NCBI GenBank assembly: GCA_001689515.1
Contig: LUJR01000027.1
Span: 1-26,450 of the forward strand
Source: Bacteroidales bacterium M7
GTDB taxonomy: Bacteria > Bacteroidota > Bacteroidia > Bacteroidales > Muribaculaceae
DNA: 26,450 bases
Direction: 5' to 3'
The notes under the pieces were generated by a model. The model made no database searches. It saw only the letters and a program-made list of their open reading frames with translations, and had not been told where the DNA came from. Shown here piece by piece: positions 23,461 through 26,450 of the stretch. Made by a program: the position numbers and the translations under genes. Numbering within the stretch: position 1 is the first letter of the stretch; every line of letters begins with the position of its first letter.

Positions 23461-24909
23461 ATGATAAAAGATACGATATATAGCAGATTCAAGAAGATGG
23501 TCTCCCGCTATCCGTCAGGTGTGGCGATAGTGGAAGATGACCGATGCGTGACTTATGCCGAGCTTGATGCTATGGTAGATGCCATGCTTGACAAGATTGG
23601 TGACACAAAGCACACTTATATCGGCATAATCATGCATCACGGGGCTGAGATGATTGCTGCCATGCTCGCCGTGCTTAAAAGCGGAACGGCATATATCCCG
23701 GCAGAGCCGTCGCTGCCAAAGGACCGTGTGGACTATATGATGTCGGCAGCTGGTGTAAAGCTGATAATTACGGATGATTTTTGCCGTGATTTGAATTATA
23801 ATGTTTTCCCGAAAAAGGATGATTCTGCTCCTGATAAGCCGGCTTATGTCCTTTACACATCAGGTACAACTGGCAGACCGAAAGGCGTGGTTGTTGAAAA
23901 CCACAGCGTAGTGAATTATGCTGACGCATTTGAGACTGAGTTTCATATCGCTCCCGGTGATGTGATGTTGCAGTATTCGGTGTGCTCGTTTGACATTTTT
24001 GTCGAAGAGGTCTTTGCAACCCTTTTGAACGGTGGAGCACTCGCTATCCCTCCGCAGGCAGTTTATTCGTCAGATATAGAATCTCTGATGGATTTTGTAT
24101 GCCGTCACCATGTCAGCATCATAAGCGGTTTCCCGTATCTTCTTGCTGAGATGAACCGCTTGGATAAGATACCGCCGACTTTGCGTCTGCTCATAAGCGG
24201 AGGCGATGTGCTGCGTGACAGCTATATCTCGAGGTTAAAACGTATGGGTGTGGAGATATACAATACATATGGTCCATCGGAAACCACGGTATGTGCCTCA
24301 TATTTCCGCTGTGACAATGCCCGACCGCTTGCCGACGGTACATTTCCTGTCGGTAAAGAGGTGAAAGGGGTGGGAATCAGGATATTGGATGACAAGTTGC
24401 ATGAAGTCCACGACGGTGAGGTAGGGGAGATCTGTATCATGGGCGAAGGAGTGTCACGCGGATACCTCGGAAATCCTCCGGAGCAGGCTAACTTTGTCAT
24501 GCTGGCAGACGGGAAAAGGATGTATCGCAGCGGCGACTTAGGTTACCGACAGCCGGACGGAAATATAGCTTTCCTTCACCGCAAGGATGAGCAGGTGATG
24601 ATTCTGGGCAAAAGGGTAGAGCCTGATGAAGTTGAAAATATACTCAACACAGCCCCTGATGTAGAGCGAGGTGTGGTATGTCCGTACTCCGATGACAACG
24701 GACTTTCGTATCTTGTGGCATACTTCGTACCGAGAAACAAGAAGTTCTCATTAAGTTCAATCAAGAAATGGCTTTCATCAAAGTTGTCGGACTTCATGAT
24801 TCCTGAATATTTCGTGGCGATGAAAAGCATACCTCTGACCGTGAGAGGCAAAGTGGATCGTTCGGCTTTACCGGTTGTGTTGAAGGAAGGGGGGTTGTAT
24901 GACGATTGA
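23461..24909 (+). CDS. Stand-alone NRPS-type adenylation domain protein, predicted lysine-activating
   Basis: A 482-aa ANL-superfamily enzyme that should activate an amino acid as aminoacyl-AMP. All core motifs are present: A3 LYTSGTTGRPKG at 131-142, A5 NTYGPSETT at 268-276, A7 YRSGDLGYRQPDG at 355-367, A8 near 374-390, and A10 with Lys464 in PLTVRGKVDR. It ends right after A10, with no carrier or condensation domain. Aligning by eye to GrsA, the ten specificity residues are D178, I179, E182, S222, I245, G247, T269, V277, C278, K464. Asp at the first place means an alpha-amino acid; the code is close to the DAESIGSVCK code that I recall for lysine in bacitracin synthetase. I chose the ATG at 23461 because the earlier in-frame ATG (23431) adds ten unconserved residues. 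It overlaps the next gene by 11 nt. Confidence 0.88.
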   Translation: MIKDTIYSRFKKMVSRYPSGVAIVEDDRCVTYAELDAMVDAMLDKIGDTKHTYIGIIMHHGAEMIAAMLAVLKSGTAYIPAEPSLPKDRVDYMMSAAGVKLIITDDFCRDLNYNVFPKKDDSAPDKPAYVLYTSGTTGRPKGVVVENHSVVNYADAFETEFHIAPGDVMLQYSVCSFDIFVEEVFATLLNGGALAIPPQAVYSSDIESLMDFVCRHHVSIISGFPYLLAEMNRLDKIPPTLRLLISGGDVLRDSYISRLKRMGVEIYNTYGPSETTVCASYFRCDNARPLADGTFPVGKEVKGVGIRILDDKLHEVHDGEVGEICIMGEGVSRGYLGNPPEQANFVMLADGKRMYRSGDLGYRQPDGNIAFLHRKDEQVMILGKRVEPDEVENILNTAPDVERGVVCPYSDDNGLSYLVAYFVPRNKKFSLSSIKKWLSSKLSDFMIPEYFVAMKSIPLTVRGKVDRSALPVVLKEGGLYDD

Positions 24910-25342
24910 TTTGCGAAAGATATCCGATATCGAGGAGCTGATAAAATGGCGCGCTGAGGTCATTGAGACTGTCTTTGGAGAGAAAGCCGATCAAGCCTTA
25001 CTCTCTGCTAACCGAGAATATTATGTCAAGCACCTGTGCGATGACACCCATATGGCATTCGTGGCAGAGTTCAATGGCATGGAGGCTGGCTGTGGCGCAG
25101 TATGCTTCTATGACGAATTGCCTTCGCCCGATAATCCGACTGGCAGATGTGCCTATCTGATGAACATATATGTGCGTCCAGATTACAGGGAAAAAGGCAT
25201 AGCCAAGGTGCTTGTCAGACACCTCGTCAATGAAGCGCGTAATCGCCATTGCGGTAAGATCTATCTTGAGACCACCGATGCGGGACGGTCTCTGTACGCT
25301 GCAGTAGGATTTGACGAAATGAAAGATATGATGAAACTATGA
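24899..25342 (+). CDS. GNAT-family N-acetyltransferase
   Basis: A 147-aa single-domain GNAT protein. The acyl-CoA pyrophosphate loop is visible as YREKGIAKVLV after the beta-4 strand CAYLMNIYVRPD, and the C-terminal ETTDAGRSLYAAVGFDEMKDMM is the usual strand-helix ending. It should transfer an acetyl or other acyl group from CoA to an amine. Its ATG at 24899 overlaps the end of the adenylation gene by 11 nt, and its own stop overlaps the next start, so the three genes are translationally coupled. Given the lysine-like code next door, the acceptor might be lysine or a lysine-derived product, but that is inference. Confidence 0.85.
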   Translation: MTIDLRKISDIEELIKWRAEVIETVFGEKADQALLSANREYYVKHLCDDTHMAFVAEFNGMEAGCGAVCFYDELPSPDNPTGRCAYLMNIYVRPDYREKGIAKVLVRHLVNEARNRHCGKIYLETTDAGRSLYAAVGFDEMKDMMKL

Positions 25343-26004
25343 AACAGATTCTGAATATAGGCTCACTAAATTGTATCTGCGTAAGGCAATCTGACAAGAG
25401 GATTGCATACATCCTGTATCCCATGGATACACTTAGCTCGTGGATTGAAGACGCTGCCCGACTCTATGATGTGAGCATTGTTGTAATCACCGGGATGGAC
25501 TGGGATGACGACATGACTCCGTGGGCGGCAAAAGGTGTCCCAGCAGGCTCGCCTGATTTCAAAGGGTATGCTAAGCAGTTCATAGCTTTGTTGCAAGGTG
25601 AAATCATACCTGATGTGGAGAAAGCAATGGGGATTACGCCTGATGAACGCAATCTGATAGGCGTCTCGCTGTCGGGACTGTTCACCATGTGGCAATGGGC
25701 GCTTTACGGCATATTTGACAATGTGGCATCCCTGTCAGGCTCATTCTGGTATGAAGGATTTGTGGATTGGTTTGATAAGCATATGACTCCTAAACATGGA
25801 TGTGCCTATCTGCTCCTCGGTGATAAAGAGGCTGCATCGCCAGTAAGGCAATTCCGCAGCGTAGCGACGGATACTCATAGGGTCGTGGAGCGTCTTAAAG
25901 CCCTCGGGATTGCCACGACTTTTGACTCTGTGCCAGGAGACCATTTTACCGACCCGGTCGGCAGACTCGACAAGGCTTTTAAAGCCCTGTTTGCGCCACT
26001 ATGA
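25339..26004 (+). CDS. Alpha/beta-hydrolase esterase
   Basis: A 221-aa putative esterase without a signal peptide, so cytoplasmic. The predicted triad is Ser110 in IGVSLSGLF, Asp162 in LLLGDKEA and His202 in PGDHFTDP; the nucleophile elbow has the GxSx(S/A)G form common in this esterase D-like group. Relatives include siderophore esterases (Fes, IroE) and acyl esterases. The start ATGA overlaps the GNAT stop by 4 nt. As the third gene of the adenylation cassette it may hydrolyse, release or edit the product, or act as a stand-alone type II thioesterase-like enzyme; substrate unknown. Confidence 0.85.
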   Translation: MKQILNIGSLNCICVRQSDKRIAYILYPMDTLSSWIEDAARLYDVSIVVITGMDWDDDMTPWAAKGVPAGSPDFKGYAKQFIALLQGEIIPDVEKAMGITPDERNLIGVSLSGLFTMWQWALYGIFDNVASLSGSFWYEGFVDWFDKHMTPKHGCAYLLLGDKEAASPVRQFRSVATDTHRVVERLKALGIATTFDSVPGDHFTDPVGRLDKAFKALFAPL

Positions 26005-26015
26005 CTTCGGTGTGC

Positions 26016-26450
26016 TTACCGTGCGATTGATTCTATAATAGGATAGGATAAGGCTCCGTTTCGTAGGGTAAGGAGGTAGGAGAGACCTGTGCGCATCTGC
26101 TTGTAGTCATGTGACGACACTTTCAGGCGGAAGGTTCCTGCCCTGTCATCAGGCGTGAACGTGACATAGTAATATGGAGTGCCTCGGGTATAGTTGGTCT
26201 GTTTGTCGGTTACGGTGCAGTCCCATTGGTACGGCTCGCTGCCGTATGGCAGATAATAGTTGAGGGCAGCGATTCCCTCAGGAATGACAAGGAAACAGGC
26301 AAGAATCAGAAACCCGACAGCGGCAAGGCTCTCGCTGGCATATCTGGAGGCGGTCATCTGCTCCCGTTTTTTGTAAAAGCGCACTGCGAGCATACCTCCG
26401 GTCATTGTGATCAGGGATATGTTGGAAATTCCCAACAAATTGACCCCCAT
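26016..26450 (-). CDS. Small membrane protein of unknown function, possibly cut by the window edge
   Basis: 144 aa visible from the ATG at 26450, which is the last base of the window, so the true start may lie beyond. Two hydrophobic segments are seen at about 5-23 and 42-61, separated by a basic loop (RFYKKREQ), followed by a soluble domain (CTVTDKQTNYTRGTPYYYVTFTPD... ending YPIIESIAR). The layout of two helices and a small beta domain recalls DUF3592-like proteins, but this is only a resemblance. It converges on the esterase gene with an 11-nt gap and no visible terminator. Confidence 0.6.
   Translation of the reverse strand: MGVNLLGISNISLITMTGGMLAVRFYKKREQMTASRYASESLAAVGFLILACFLVIPEGIAALNYYLPYGSEPYQWDCTVTDKQTNYTRGTPYYYVTFTPDDRAGTFRLKVSSHDYKQMRTGLSYLLTLRNGALSYPIIESIAR

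Overview
This window looks like chromosomal DNA from a gut Bacteroidales bacterium, probably close to Muribaculaceae. That is inference from gene content and signals, not from a search. The evidence is: recurring TTG/TTTG-N19-21-TAnnTTTG promoters, the promoter type of Bacteroidota; the ribosomal order rplM-rpsI-rpsB-tsf; lipoproteins with Cys-Ser-Asp-Asp-Asp after the signal peptide, the Bacteroides-type surface export signal; several periplasmic or outer-membrane beta-barrel proteins ending in Phe; and little use of Shine-Dalgarno sites. No tRNA, rRNA, CRISPR array, insertion sequence or integrase was seen.

Layout. 1-360 has no protein gene, but on the minus strand it carries a good promoter and an intrinsic terminator about 160 nt apart: a small RNA or an attenuated leader for a gene off the left edge. 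361-3362 (+) is a CMP-nonulosonate synthetase, a CBS-domain sugar nucleotidyltransferase and obgE; the first two fit a legionaminic-type nonulosonic acid pathway. 3440-5187 (-) is an exported isochorismatase-fold hydrolase and a Porin_O_P-type porin. 5447-8068 (-) is alaS. 8294-8958 (+) holds two consecutive thioredoxins with different active sites (CGPC and CPHC). 9100-10955 (-) is a beta-barrel protein and a TolB-like beta-propeller protein. 11237-14178 (-) is the rplM-rpsI-rpsB-tsf operon, with a structured leader and a stem-loop between rpsB and tsf. 14341-15663 (-) is a DcaP-like outer-membrane protein. 15862-17385 (+) is guaA.

The right third, all on + until the last gene, is accessory. 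Two tandem GLUG-repeat surface lipoproteins (about 1006 and 931 aa) are followed by three overlapping genes: a stand-alone NRPS-type adenylation domain, a GNAT acetyltransferase and an alpha/beta-hydrolase esterase. A hand-read specificity code for the adenylation domain resembles lysine-activating domains. No carrier protein or condensation domain is present, so this cassette may make or modify a small lysine-derived product by an undescribed route. The second GLUG protein carries a non-repeat insert with a strongly hydrophobic helical hairpin, unusual for a surface beta-helix. The first appears to lack an in-frame start because one base is missing in its signal peptide region. The window ends in a minus-strand small membrane protein that may be cut by the edge.

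The best candidates for something undescribed are the adenylation/GNAT/esterase cassette, the membrane-active insert in the second GLUG lipoprotein, the minus-strand short transcript at the left end, and the homopolymeric C tract sitting where a -33 element should be upstream of the beta-propeller gene.
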